A stretch of 64,000 bases of DNA from the NCBI RefSeq assembly GCF_000739655.1, contig NZ_BATR01000122.1, forward strand, positions 28,414-92,413. The letters are read 5' to 3'. Shown here piece by piece: positions 1 to 7,854 of this stretch (position 1 is its first letter; every line of letters begins with the position of its first letter). This DNA is from Verrucomicrobium sp. BvORR106 (GTDB lineage Bacteria; Verrucomicrobiota; Verrucomicrobiia; Verrucomicrobiales; Verrucomicrobiaceae). Position numbers and translations under genes: made by a program. The notes under the pieces were generated by a model. It saw nothing but the letters and a program-made list of their open reading frames with translations, had not been told where the DNA came from and did not search any database.

Positions 1-58
1 GGCTCGGCACGTCATTTTCACCCCCTCCGGTGAGGAAGAGCAAAAGCAGGGTTGCAAG

Positions 59-382
59 ATGACGGCAACCATGAACGTACAAGGCCGGGAAGGTGTGCGC
101 TTTGGCAACACCTTCCAAGGGCGGCAGATCCTCCCGCTTGAACCACTGGTGGAGGATCGCCCCTCACCGGAGTTGCTGAAAGCTACGCAAGAGGCGCTCG
201 ACCTCCACGCCATGAACACCGGCTTTGTCCGGCTCCTCTTCACCCCGGAGGGCTTCAAGGTGGGGATCACCGGGGAGCTTGTGGAGAGCGTCTTTATTCT
301 CCGCCTCACCCCTGACGGCAGTATTTCCGCAGTCCTTTACCCAACTCCTGCCTTTGAAAACAGCAACAGCCCCTCAGCCTAA
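59..382 (+). CDS. Hypothetical phage protein, 107 aa
   Basis: I do not recognise this protein. It is a small soluble protein with no membrane segment. An AGGG lies 7 nt before the chosen ATG, but the frame is open back to the window edge, so the gene may begin further left, and a second ATG lies at 71. It ends 22 nt before the next gene on the same strand, so the two probably share a transcript. Confidence 0.55.
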   Translation: MTATMNVQGREGVRFGNTFQGRQILPLEPLVEDRPSPELLKATQEALDLHAMNTGFVRLLFTPEGFKVGITGELVESVFILRLTPDGSISAVLYPTPAFENSNSPSA

Positions 383-404
383 CCCACCACCCCCCGCCGA
401 CACA

Positions 405-791
405 GTGAAATCATTCTCTTACTTCCTCTCTGGTCTCCTCTTTGGTGCCATCCTCTGTATTCCCTTCATGCGTCCATTGCCGGGCTTTGTCTCTCCATTG
501 CTCGCGCTGGTGGCGGTGGTGACGCTCCTGGTTGCGGCAGGTCTGCCCCGGCTCAACTCCGGCGGGTTCCTTCACTTCGCGGCGGTGCGTGTTCAGAAGG
601 TGGAGCTGGATCTCCTTCGGAAGCGCATCAAGTCACTTCGAGCGGTGATCGAGTTCTATGGAGCGCATCGCTTCTACTCCTCCGGTGCCTGCCAGAAGGA
701 CAGGGGAGCGGTTGCCCGTCGCGCCCTGCAATATGACGACAACGGCCAGACCAGTTCCAGCATTCTTAAGCTCCCCAACGGCGAGGACTGA
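405..791 (+). CDS. Small membrane protein, 128 aa
   Basis: Two adjacent hydrophobic helices (about residues 5-25 and 28-48) are followed by a basic, helical cytoplasmic tail. I chose the GTG at 405 because the same frame upstream overlaps the preceding gene with non-protein-like sequence, while from 405 on the sequence reads as a normal membrane protein. Its role is unknown. A rho-independent terminator follows the stop at 820-855, so it is probably the last gene of its transcript. Confidence 0.5.
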   Translation: MKSFSYFLSGLLFGAILCIPFMRPLPGFVSPLLALVAVVTLLVAAGLPRLNSGGFLHFAAVRVQKVELDLLRKRIKSLRAVIEFYGAHRFYSSGACQKDRGAVARRALQYDDNGQTSSSILKLPNGED

Positions 792-819
792 CACACGAGA
801 AGCAAGGAAACCACTAAGC

Positions 820-855
820 GCGGCGGCGGCTGAACGGCTCCCGCCGCTTTTTTTG
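820..855 (+). terminator. Rho-independent terminator
   Basis: GCGGCGG pairs with CCGCCGC (841-847), followed by a run of eight T. It lies only a few bases before the helicase start at 863, so helicase transcription must read through it or begin very close by. Confidence 0.7.
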
Positions 856-862
856 CCATCAC

Positions 863-3604
863 ATGACGATTAGACCGTATCAGCAGGAGATTTTAGAGCG
901 GGTGATTGCCGCTTTTGAGGAATTTGACCGCGTGCAGGTGACTTCCGCCACCGGGTCAGGGAAAACGATCATCACGAGCGAGCTTATGCGCCTGGAAGAA
1001 GGGCGCTCACTCTTCCTCGCGGACGGTACGGAGCTTGTCTTGCAAAACTCAGACAAGTATCACAAGCACACCGGCGACTTTGCCGCCGTCGAAATGGAGA
1101 AGCTCAAGGCGCGCCCCTACGAGCGGAAAGTGACTATTGCCAGCGCGCAGACCTTGCACCGGCGGCTTGAGAAGTATCCGGCGGACTACTTCGCAAAGAT
1201 CATTGTGGATGAATGTTTTCCGGCGGGGACGCTTGTCGATGGCAGGCCAATTGAGTCCTTCAAAATTGGGGATGAAATCACTGCATTCGATGAAGTGACA
1301 GGCACGCTCAAGCAAAGCCGAGTGACGGACGTGCTTTGCCATGTGACTCACAACCCGCTAGTTGAGGTGAGAGTGCAAGGGAAGCGGATTCGATGCACCC
1401 CTAACCACCCATTCTGGACGCAACGGGGATGGGTGCCCGCTGCTTTGGTTGACTCCGGTGACTCGGTGCTAACCACCGAAACACTTGAAGACCTATCCCT
1501 CTCAAGCTTGCCAAGTCTGCGGAACGCAGTTCTCACCATCGAAGAGCCAGCATCACAACCGGAAGCACAAGCCAAATGCGGCATGGTGTTGCTCCCGGGC
1601 GTGTCAGAGTGCGCATTGCTCCGCGCTACGGAAAGTGCAAAATCCGATGCACGACCCGAAGGTGAGAGCGATGGTTTCGACCAAGCTAAGGGCGATGGGC
1701 TGGAAGCCAACAGTCAGAGGAGGGAACGGGAAACCGTTGCCTCCGGAGCATATAGCGATTGCTGCGATGCTGGGCTGGAAAACGGAAGTGGCGATTGCCA
1801 CGAAATCGCGACACCTGGGACTCGGACTGCCGACCTGCTACAAACTGGACATTGCGCACGAGGGGTTGAAGATTGCGCTGGAGATCGACGGAAATTCCCA
1901 CAACGTGACTGTGAGGAAAGAGCAAGATGCGAAAAAGGACGCGTTCTTAGCTGGGCTCGGGTGGAAGGTGTTGAGAGTGTCGAAGAAGGAAGCGCAACAG
2001 AACCCGCAGGCTATCGTTTCGCGCGTGCTGTCTATAATCTGACGGTTTCCACCTATTCAACCTACCTCGTGCAGGGAGTGGTGGTGCACAATTGCCACCG
2101 CAACACACTGGGCGGCATGGCTCAGAAGATCCTCAAACACTTTGAAAGTGCAAAGGTGCTTGGGATGACGGGGAGCCCGAAGGGGCCGAAGGGGCGCAGC
2201 TTGAGCGAGTATTACCAGCACATCGCGCATGACGTGGGGCTTGAAAGGTTGATTCGCGAGGGCTGGCTTGCTCGCATTGTTTTGAAGTGTATCCCGCTTG
2301 GCGTGGATCTCTCCCACGTGGGCACCGCCAGCGATGGGGACTACAAGCTAGGGGAGCTTGACGAAGTGGTTGAGCCTCACTTGCTCAAGGCCGCGCAGAT
2401 CCTTGCTCACCACGGAAAGGGGAGGAAGTCCGTTGTGTTCGTGCCGCTCGTGAAAACGGCATACAAGTTCGCCACCGCCTGCCGTGCGGTGGGGCTGAAA
2501 GCCGTGGCGGTGGATGGGGACGACAAGAGCTCGCTTACGCACTTCACGCACGGCAACGCTGACGTGATCGTGAACGCGGCTCTCCTTACGACCGGCTGGG
2601 ATTGTGACCTGGTTGATTGCGTGATGATCCTCCGCCCCACGAAGAGTGAGAACCTATTCCGCCAGATGGTGGGGAGGGGCACACGTCCCCGTTACATGGA
2701 GGGCTTTGACCCTAACGCGGACATGCACAACCACGAGTTGCGCCGGGAGGCAATGCGCCTGGGGCCAAAGGCAAACCTTTTGCTCATCGACCCGCTCTTC
2801 ATGACGGATGACGTGAAGCTAATCGGCGCGGCCCGGCTCATGGCGCGGGATGGAGACCTTGAAGCCGCCATTGCGAAGCATCTCGCGAGCATGGCTCCCG
2901 GAGAAGATAATCTATTCGCGGACGTTGAAGCCGTGGACCTCCTGGACGCTGACGAAAAGGTTGAGAAGGACGCGGCGGAGATCCGAGAGCTTTCGCTCAA
3001 GAAGAAGCTCGAAGCCGCTGCAAACAAGAAGGAGCGCACGGTTGACGCGGTGGAGTTCTTCCTTGCCCTTCATGAGAAGGAGTTTGCGGAATACACCCCG
3101 GAGCATGATTGGGAAGGGGAACCGCCTTCCGAAGGGCAAAGGAAGCTCTTGGAGAAAAATGGCTTTGACCCGGACGCGATCAAATACAAGGGGCAGGCCG
3201 TGGCGATCTTGGAGCTTGTGGCAACGCGCCGGGATGCTGGGCTTGCCTCCCCGGCTCAAGTGAAGGCGCTCCGCAAGCTGGGGCATTCCAATCCCGACCT
3301 TGCCACTTTCGACGAAGCAAAGAAGTTCATCGCGAGCGCGGCACTTCGCGGGTGGGCTCCTCTTGTGCAGAAGCCGGAAGCCAAACCTAACACGCCCAGA
3401 GTGTGGCGGAGTGTCTCCGGAAACACCCTGGAGGGAGTGTTTGTGAAACTGACAAAGCAGGGCGCTACGCTCCGGCTTGCCGGTGGGCGGGTGATGGAGT
3501 TGCCGCTTGAGCGGTTCGTTGAAGATGACCGCATTGCACTCATGCACCTCGCTCATGAGGAGCAAAAGAGCAACCCACGCCCACGCTATAAATTTCGTGT
3601 CTAA
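863..3604 (+). CDS. Superfamily II DNA helicase interrupted by an intein (913 aa precursor)
   Basis: ATP-dependent DNA helicase of the DEAD/DEAH (RadD/UvsW-like) type, probably acting in phage replication or recombination. Motif I is ATGSGKT (residues 29-35). Motif II would be DECH, but residues 118-410 interrupt it: the sequence reads IIVDE, then an intein starting CFPAGT and ending VVHN, then CHRNTLGG. Splicing restores IIVDECHRN and a 620-aa helicase. A TGSPKG motif III-like stretch follows, and motif VI is QMVGRGTRPR (601-610). The C-terminal ~250 residues are charged and carry no domain I recognise. Without splicing the ATPase site would be broken, so helicase activity should depend on the intein. 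The RepA-like gene follows 44 nt downstream. Confidence 0.9.
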   Translation: MTIRPYQQEILERVIAAFEEFDRVQVTSATGSGKTIITSELMRLEEGRSLFLADGTELVLQNSDKYHKHTGDFAAVEMEKLKARPYERKVTIASAQTLHRRLEKYPADYFAKIIVDECFPAGTLVDGRPIESFKIGDEITAFDEVTGTLKQSRVTDVLCHVTHNPLVEVRVQGKRIRCTPNHPFWTQRGWVPAALVDSGDSVLTTETLEDLSLSSLPSLRNAVLTIEEPASQPEAQAKCGMVLLPGVSECALLRATESAKSDARPEGESDGFDQAKGDGLEANSQRRERETVASGAYSDCCDAGLENGSGDCHEIATPGTRTADLLQTGHCARGVEDCAGDRRKFPQRDCEERARCEKGRVLSWARVEGVESVEEGSATEPAGYRFARAVYNLTVSTYSTYLVQGVVVHNCHRNTLGGMAQKILKHFESAKVLGMTGSPKGPKGRSLSEYYQHIAHDVGLERLIREGWLARIVLKCIPLGVDLSHVGTASDGDYKLGELDEVVEPHLLKAAQILAHHGKGRKSVVFVPLVKTAYKFATACRAVGLKAVAVDGDDKSSLTHFTHGNADVIVNAALLTTGWDCDLVDCVMILRPTKSENLFRQMVGRGTRPRYMEGFDPNADMHNHELRREAMRLGPKANLLLIDPLFMTDDVKLIGAARLMARDGDLEAAIAKHLASMAPGEDNLFADVEAVDLLDADEKVEKDAAEIRELSLKKKLEAAANKKERTVDAVEFFLALHEKEFAEYTPEHDWEGEPPSEGQRKLLEKNGFDPDAIKYKGQAVAILELVATRRDAGLASPAQVKALRKLGHSNPDLATFDEAKKFIASAALRGWAPLVQKPEAKPNTPRVWRSVSGNTLEGVFVKLTKQGATLRLAGGRVMELPLERFVEDDRIALMHLAHEEQKSNPRPRYKFRV
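1214..2092 (+). mobile_element. Intein (293 aa) in helicase motif II
   Basis: Intein residues are 118-410 of the precursor. Block A is CFPAGTLVDG with Cys1. Block B has the TxxH signature (RCTPNHPFWT), followed by GWVPAALVDSGDSVL. Block F is AVYNLTVSTYSTYLVQG. Block G is VVVHN with penultimate His and terminal Asn, and Cys is the +1 extein residue. These are the class 1 splicing residues. The ~185 residues between B and F are an arginine/glutamate/glycine/serine-rich sequence that resembles no endonuclease domain in this frame. In the +1 frame the same DNA encodes a recognisable nuclease. The insertion point, between E and C of the DECH box, is typical of inteins in a conserved ATPase site. 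Confidence 0.9.
1485..2042 (+). CDS. DUF559-like homing endonuclease nested out of frame inside the intein
   Basis: This 185-aa ORF lies in the +1 frame relative to the helicase/intein. The N-terminus carries a putative zinc finger (CQVC near residues 9-12, then an HxxxH and CCSRACQSAHC). The middle NPMHDPKVRA and GGNGKPLP stretches resemble free-standing phage homing endonucleases. The C-terminus is a DUF559/Vsr-like PD-(D/E)XK fold: KLD, then ALEIDGNSH, then KDAFLAGLGWKVLRV, supplying the D, ExD and H expected of the active site. The only start available is TTG at 1485, because an in-frame TAA lies at 1470-1472. No clear Shine-Dalgarno is visible, so translation may use coupling or a +1 slip. 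It starts just after intein block B, and its TGA (2040-2042) falls within block F codons. The likely role is DNA cleavage for intein homing. Confidence 0.85.
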   Translation: MKTYPSQACQVCGTQFSPSKSQHHNRKHKPNAAWCCSRACQSAHCSALRKVQNPMHDPKVRAMVSTKLRAMGWKPTVRGGNGKPLPPEHIAIAAMLGWKTEVAIATKSRHLGLGLPTCYKLDIAHEGLKIALEIDGNSHNVTVRKEQDAKKDAFLAGLGWKVLRVSKKEAQQNPQAIVSRVLSII

Positions 3605-3628
3605 TTAAATACGCATTAAATACGCATT
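3603..3628 (+). promoter_or_regulatory. 11-bp phased repeat upstream of RepA-like gene
   Basis: Two copies of ATACGCATTAA-type sequence repeat with an 11-bp period, 20 bp before the ATG at 3649. The same element occurs at 6455, 9393, 13834 and 47497 (reversed). Probably an operator for a phage repressor. Confidence 0.6.
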
Positions 3629-3648
3629 CAAAGCCTTTCCTCAATTCC

Positions 3649-5922
3649 ATGTCACGATTCAAATACACATCCGTCCCTCAAGACAACCCCCACGCTCACG
3701 CGAGCAACGGCGACACGCTGCCGAATAGTGTGCAAGAGTACCTCGACAACGGAGCCGCACAAGGCGGACGCAACCGCGCGCTTTTCGCGGCAGCGTGCCA
3801 ACTCCGGGACATTGGGGCAACGGAGGGGTTCGCCGTGGAAACGCTTCTCTTGCGGGCCACTCAAGACGGTCTCAAGCCGGGAGAGGCTACCCACGCCATC
3901 AAGAGCGCGTTCGCGGCTTCCCGCCGGGAGCCTCCTACCGGGAGCACCGGCCAGCCCTGGCAGCTGTCAAACAACCGCAGGCCCGCCCCTGCCATGGTTG
4001 CCCGCCCCTCTCAGAAGACCGCCAAGCCCGGCGCTATCAGTGAATCCCGGCCCATCCCACTTCCCGAGACGATAGCTGACGGCTTCAAGACGCTCCTGCT
4101 TACCGCCTTCAAGGAAGGGGAGGGCGTATGCTTGGCTCCCACTCGTGAGAATGAGGATGGAAGCCGGACGCCAGTACGAGGAACAACCCTCACCCGCGAG
4201 GCGTGGCTTGAGAAGTTGAAGAAAAAGGGATCGCTCAGCAAGATCTACTCCACAAAGGAAGGGCTCTTTGTGCGCGTCAATCCGATGAAGACCGGGGGCA
4301 AGGGGACAAATGACGACGTTACCGCCTTCCGGCATGCCCTCGTGGAGTTCGACACGGATGCCCAAGGACAGGACATCCCAAAGGAATTGCAGCTCGGGGC
4401 AATCATCCACTCTGGCCTTCCAATCACAGCCATCCTCGACAGCGGAAACAAAAGCGTGCACGCCTGGGTGCGCGTGGATGCCGCCAACCTGGAGGAATAT
4501 GAGGCGCGTGTGGACGCGGTTTATGCGCTCTTCGATTCTGCCGCGTTGGACCCTTCCAACCGCAACCCGTCGCGGCTCTCGCGGTGCCCGGAGGGGCGGC
4601 GCACCGAGAAAGGCGAAGTGAGAGAGCAACGATTGCTTGCCTTGAACCTGGGGGCGAAGAGCTGGGCGGACTTCGAGCGTGTTCGCAACACGGCAAACCT
4701 TGGGGAGCCTATCCGGCTGGACTACCTCCTAAACTACAACACCAAGGAAGATCCAAACAACATGATCGGCAACCGGTGGCTTTGCCTCGGTAGCTCTCTC
4801 GTGATCGTCTCTCAATCCGGCGTTGGCAAAAGCTCCCTCAACATGCAGCTCGCGATTGGCTGGGCGGCTGGCCGTGAGGATATGACTTTCGGGATTAAGC
4901 CGGTGCGCCCGATGAAGCAGCTTATCTTGCAGGCCGAAAACGACGAGGGCGACCTTGCCGAAGCCGCACAAGGGGTATTCTTCGCGCAAGAGATCAGCGC
5001 GGAAGAGCGGGCGGTTATCAACGAGAACCTTCTTTGGCACCGCATCACGTCCGCCACCGGTGAAGAGTTCTGCCGCACGGTGGAGGACTTGGTTACACTC
5101 CATAAACCAGACATTGTCTGGATTGACCCCCTGATTAACTTCATTGGGGACGACCTCAGCGAGGCGAGTGTGATTGCGCAGTTCTGCACCGGCTGGCTCA
5201 ATGCCATCAGTCAGAAGACGGGCGTTATCTTCGCGCTCATTCACCACACCGGGAAACCCCCGAAAGATGGGGCATCACGAGGAACGAACTCAGACCTTGC
5301 TTATGCGGGGCTCGGTTCGTCCGCCCTGGTGAACTGGGCTCGTGAGGTGATGGTTCTCTCTCGCATCAAGACTCCCGAAGGTGACCCCGCCACATTCTCA
5401 CTCACCGCCTGCAAACGCCGGAAGCGCGCGGGCATGAGAGACATGAGCGGCGAGGTGAGCGAGGAGATTTACATTCGGCACGCAGCGGACGGCACTATCC
5501 GTTGGGAGCAGTGCGACAAGCCGGAAGCGCCAGAGAAGGCGAAGAAGGGGAGCAAGAAGGAGGACAAGGCACCAGCGGCGGGCGGCTACGCGTTGAAGAA
5601 GAAAGGAGAGGGGACAGAAACGATTCCTGGCGTTCTGGAGCGCGAGGACGGCACGGGCGAGAGTGGAGACAGCGCCGCCCTCACTCAAGGCGCGCCAGAA
5701 GCCCCGCAATCGCGAAGCTACACCCTCCGGAGAGGCAGGCCCTCAAAGCTTCCTCGTGAGGCTCAAGCCGCCATCATTGCCGCCATTCGAGCAAACGGCG
5801 GACTCATCACCCCGGCGGAAAGAGAGCAGTTTGCGACCACCTACGGAGTCAGCACGATGACAATTCGACGCTTCGAGGATGCAGCAAACGGAAAAGAAGA
5901 GGACCGCTCAGAAGAAAAATAA
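3649..5922 (+). CDS. RepA-like replication protein: primase-type N-terminus plus AAA/RecA helicase
   Basis: 757-aa phage replication protein. The N-terminal ~360 residues contain a primase/RepB-like core (HALVEFDTD, then AIIHSGLPITAILDSGNKSVHAWVRV in the middle of the protein). The second half is a RepA/AAA_25-type hexameric helicase. Its Walker A is SGVGKS (390-395), its Walker B IVWID (489-493), and IHHTGKPP (H532-H533) is the sensor motif of this family. The C-terminal ~100 residues hold a lysine-rich linker and a possible small HTH (TYGVSTMTIRRF). The start at 3649 is the first ATG after the phased repeat. A terminator and a candidate origin lie directly downstream, a classic replication-module arrangement. 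Confidence 0.8.
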   Translation: MSRFKYTSVPQDNPHAHASNGDTLPNSVQEYLDNGAAQGGRNRALFAAACQLRDIGATEGFAVETLLLRATQDGLKPGEATHAIKSAFAASRREPPTGSTGQPWQLSNNRRPAPAMVARPSQKTAKPGAISESRPIPLPETIADGFKTLLLTAFKEGEGVCLAPTRENEDGSRTPVRGTTLTREAWLEKLKKKGSLSKIYSTKEGLFVRVNPMKTGGKGTNDDVTAFRHALVEFDTDAQGQDIPKELQLGAIIHSGLPITAILDSGNKSVHAWVRVDAANLEEYEARVDAVYALFDSAALDPSNRNPSRLSRCPEGRRTEKGEVREQRLLALNLGAKSWADFERVRNTANLGEPIRLDYLLNYNTKEDPNNMIGNRWLCLGSSLVIVSQSGVGKSSLNMQLAIGWAAGREDMTFGIKPVRPMKQLILQAENDEGDLAEAAQGVFFAQEISAEERAVINENLLWHRITSATGEEFCRTVEDLVTLHKPDIVWIDPLINFIGDDLSEASVIAQFCTGWLNAISQKTGVIFALIHHTGKPPKDGASRGTNSDLAYAGLGSSALVNWAREVMVLSRIKTPEGDPATFSLTACKRRKRAGMRDMSGEVSEEIYIRHAADGTIRWEQCDKPEAPEKAKKGSKKEDKAPAAGGYALKKKGEGTETIPGVLEREDGTGESGDSAALTQGAPEAPQSRSYTLRRGRPSKLPREAQAAIIAAIRANGGLITPAEREQFATTYGVSTMTIRRFEDAANGKEEDRSEEK

Positions 5923-5943
5923 GGTGTAGGTATGGAAAAAGCG

Positions 5944-5981
5944 TGCGCACGATCGGTCTCCGGTTGTGCGCATATTTTTTT
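5944..5981 (+). terminator. Terminator after the RepA-like gene
   Basis: TGCGCAC pairs with GTGCGCA (5966-5972), with an inner CGG/CCG pair, followed by TAT and seven T. The left arm also carries TGCGCACGATCG, which recurs at 6003 and in reverse, with one change, at 6058. Confidence 0.7.
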
Positions 5982-6454
5982 GAACCCGGAGGCACCCAAG
6001 TATGCGCACGATCGTTTCACAAAACCTCTTAACAAATGTAATGACGTGGAAAAACTACATCGTGCGCATAGTTTCCGAAGAATCACAGAATGCAACACCC
6101 CGAAATGAGACACTCAGAAGCCTATTTTGTGAGCTGTCTAGTGCTCACCTCTCCCTAGTGGGAGCGGATAACAAAATTCCTCACAATATTATTCACAAAT
6201 CATGACTCACAAAACCCTCAATCCTCTCCGGCTCCCTCTTAACAAAACTAGTTCACAAAATCCATACTCTCTCCCCCCCTTACAGGGGGGGGAGAGAGAG
6301 TGTTATGGAGTTTTGTTGTAACTAGCTTTTGTTGAATAGGGGAGCTCAGGAGGTTCCGGCATTTTTGAAATGTAGGGGAAGAAAAGCGACGGGAGAGAAG
6401 CGCTCAAACACGGGGTTCAAAAGGGGGTGTGTAATGCAATAGAAAAACCTACGA
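5982..6454. other. Candidate replication origin region
   Basis: No convincing gene lies in this AT-richer stretch next to the RepA-like gene. It holds three copies of TGCGCACGAT-type sequence (5944, 6003, and reversed about 6058), several CACAAAACC and CTTAACAAA repeats (6017-6035 and 6208-6260), and the large palindrome at 6238-6337. Iteron-like repeats, AT-rich DNA and a long inverted repeat beside a RepA gene suggest an origin. This is inference only. Confidence 0.35.
6238..6337. repeat. ~100-bp imperfect palindrome
   Basis: The left arm blocks AACAAAA, CTAGTT, ACAAAA, TCCATA, CTCTCT and a C7 run are mirrored on the right as G8, AGAGAG, TATGGA, TTTTGT, AACTAG and TTTTGTT, around a TTACA loop (about 6280-6284). 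Small bulges of 1-3 nt separate the blocks. It could extrude as a cruciform, act as a bidirectional terminator or serve as an origin element. Confidence 0.8.
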
Positions 6455-6483
6455 AATGCATTGAATACGCATTAAATGCGCAT
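6455..6483 (+). promoter_or_regulatory. 11-bp phased repeat, three units
   Basis: Three consecutive 11-bp units (ATGCATTGA-, ATACGCATTAA-, ATGCGCAT-type) end 43 nt before the ATG at 6527. This is one of the best-preserved copies of the phage-wide element. Confidence 0.65.
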
Positions 6484-6526
6484 ACAATGCAGGCGACAAA
6501 GAAACCCACAAAATACCCCCTCCAAC

Positions 6527-7111
6527 ATGAGCACCGGATACATTGCCCGCGCCGACAAAGAAACGAAAAGCTACCTCGCCGTTTATGCCGCCTGGATCGA
6601 CAGCATGACGCCAGAAGAGAAGCGGGACTTGGTTAAGCTTGGGCTCGACCGGCCTTTGCACCCCCATACTGTTTCCGGCGCTCTCCCTGCCAGCACGGTT
6701 ATCACCTCGAACGGTCTCGGCGCCACGAGCGAGGATTCGGAGGACGACGCCCCGGAGGCTCTCCACCCTGACCAATGGCAAGCAAGCATGGATCACGCCG
6801 CCGAAGAGCTGGACCAGCAGGAGACCGACTATCTCAAGCTTGGGGAAGCTATTCGCGCACTCCTGGGGCTCATTCTGGCAAGCAGCAACGCCCGGCTCAC
6901 GGTGGAATGCGTGGCCCTGGTGACTGGCATCCTGTATGAGGGGATTAGCGAGGCAGAGATTGCCAAGAAACACGGCATCACCCGCTCTGCTGTGAGTAAG
7001 CGGTGCGTGGAGATCGCGGAGGCCCTGGGGCTCGACCCATCACGCGCAATGCGTGGTGTTGAGGTGCGCGAGCGATGCGCAGCCGCTCAGACCGCCCGCA
7101 AAGCCGCCTAA
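6527..7111 (+). CDS. HTH-containing phage regulator-like protein, 194 aa
   Basis: The C-terminal third reads ISEAEIAKKHGITRSAVSKR, a clear helix-turn-helix of the sigma-70 region 4 type. The N-terminal half is acidic, with a conserved-looking KETKSYLAVYAAW stretch. I chose ATG 6527 because upstream in-frame starts run into the phased repeat. The position behind an 11-bp phased operator suggests a DNA-binding regulator or replication accessory factor. It is one candidate for the factor that binds those repeats, without direct evidence. Confidence 0.65.
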   Translation: MSTGYIARADKETKSYLAVYAAWIDSMTPEEKRDLVKLGLDRPLHPHTVSGALPASTVITSNGLGATSEDSEDDAPEALHPDQWQASMDHAAEELDQQETDYLKLGEAIRALLGLILASSNARLTVECVALVTGILYEGISEAEIAKKHGITRSAVSKRCVEIAEALGLDPSRAMRGVEVRERCAAAQTARKAA

Positions 7112-7136
7112 CCTTCACCCTCGCTCATTCCTCCTC

Positions 7137-7841
7137 ATGGAAATCACCACCCTTTCCGTACTTCCTCCCGAAAACCCGGAACTCCCGGCCACGTTTGCAA
7201 TTCAGGCCGTTGGGGCGCGCTTCGCTCCCGACACGCCTGCCGAAATCGTTCACGGGACCGGCCAGCAAGCCGCCAACGGCATGAAGCAATGCGCCTTCGT
7301 GCTGGCCGATGCGCTCAATCACTCCGTTACCCACCTCGGGGGCACGCTCTCCCAATGGAGCGAGCTAACCGGCATGGATGAGCGCGCGCTCGAAAACCTC
7401 TCGAACCTGGGGAAGAAGATCCCGCTGGAACGGCGCTCCGTTTCCTTGAGCCTCGACCATCACAAGGTGATTGCCACGGCTCCGGATGGGCAGCAAGAAT
7501 TCTGGATCAATGAGGCAGAGCAAAAGGGGCTCTCTCGTGGGGCTCTTCGCCGGAGCTTGCTCACCGGTGAAACCCAGCTCGACGGCAAAGGCGCTCCCTC
7601 CGACCGTGGACAAGACAACGTGAGCGCCCACGCCACCAAGATCCGGACTATCGTGCAACGCTTCAAGAGCAAGGGCGTCCTGGACGAGGCGAGCCCCGAC
7701 CAGCTCCTAGCATTGCACCGCGATTTGCTGCCGGTTCTCGCGGCTCACGGGGAAATCGTGAAACGGCTCATGAGGACCGCAGACCGGCGCGCCCTCTCGG
7801 CCCTCGGCGCAGACATGCGCGCTCTCGTGGAAAGTAAGTAA
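7137..7841 (+). CDS. Hypothetical phage protein, 234 aa
   Basis: I do not recognise the family. The ATG at 7137 is preferred over an upstream start at 7053 that overlaps the HTH gene. The protein is soluble, with helical segments and no membrane span. It lies between an HTH gene (25 nt upstream) and a ParB-like gene (13 nt downstream) in one transcript, so a role in DNA handling or regulation is plausible. Confidence 0.6.
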   Translation: MEITTLSVLPPENPELPATFAIQAVGARFAPDTPAEIVHGTGQQAANGMKQCAFVLADALNHSVTHLGGTLSQWSELTGMDERALENLSNLGKKIPLERRSVSLSLDHHKVIATAPDGQQEFWINEAEQKGLSRGALRRSLLTGETQLDGKGAPSDRGQDNVSAHATKIRTIVQRFKSKGVLDEASPDQLLALHRDLLPVLAAHGEIVKRLMRTADRRALSALGADMRALVESK

Positions 7842-7854
7842 CCCCCCATTTCCC

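Noticed and set aside
1485..2042. The nested nuclease as an artefact of two sequencing frameshifts
   Set aside because: Two compensating errors would have to leave the intein frame open for 185 codons, and stops in the nuclease frame at 1470 and 2040 tightly limit where shifts could be. Kept as a refutation test, but not the preferred reading.
6002..6205. 67-aa forward ORF in the origin region
   Set aside because: No protein-like features; it runs through repeat-rich, AT-rich DNA.
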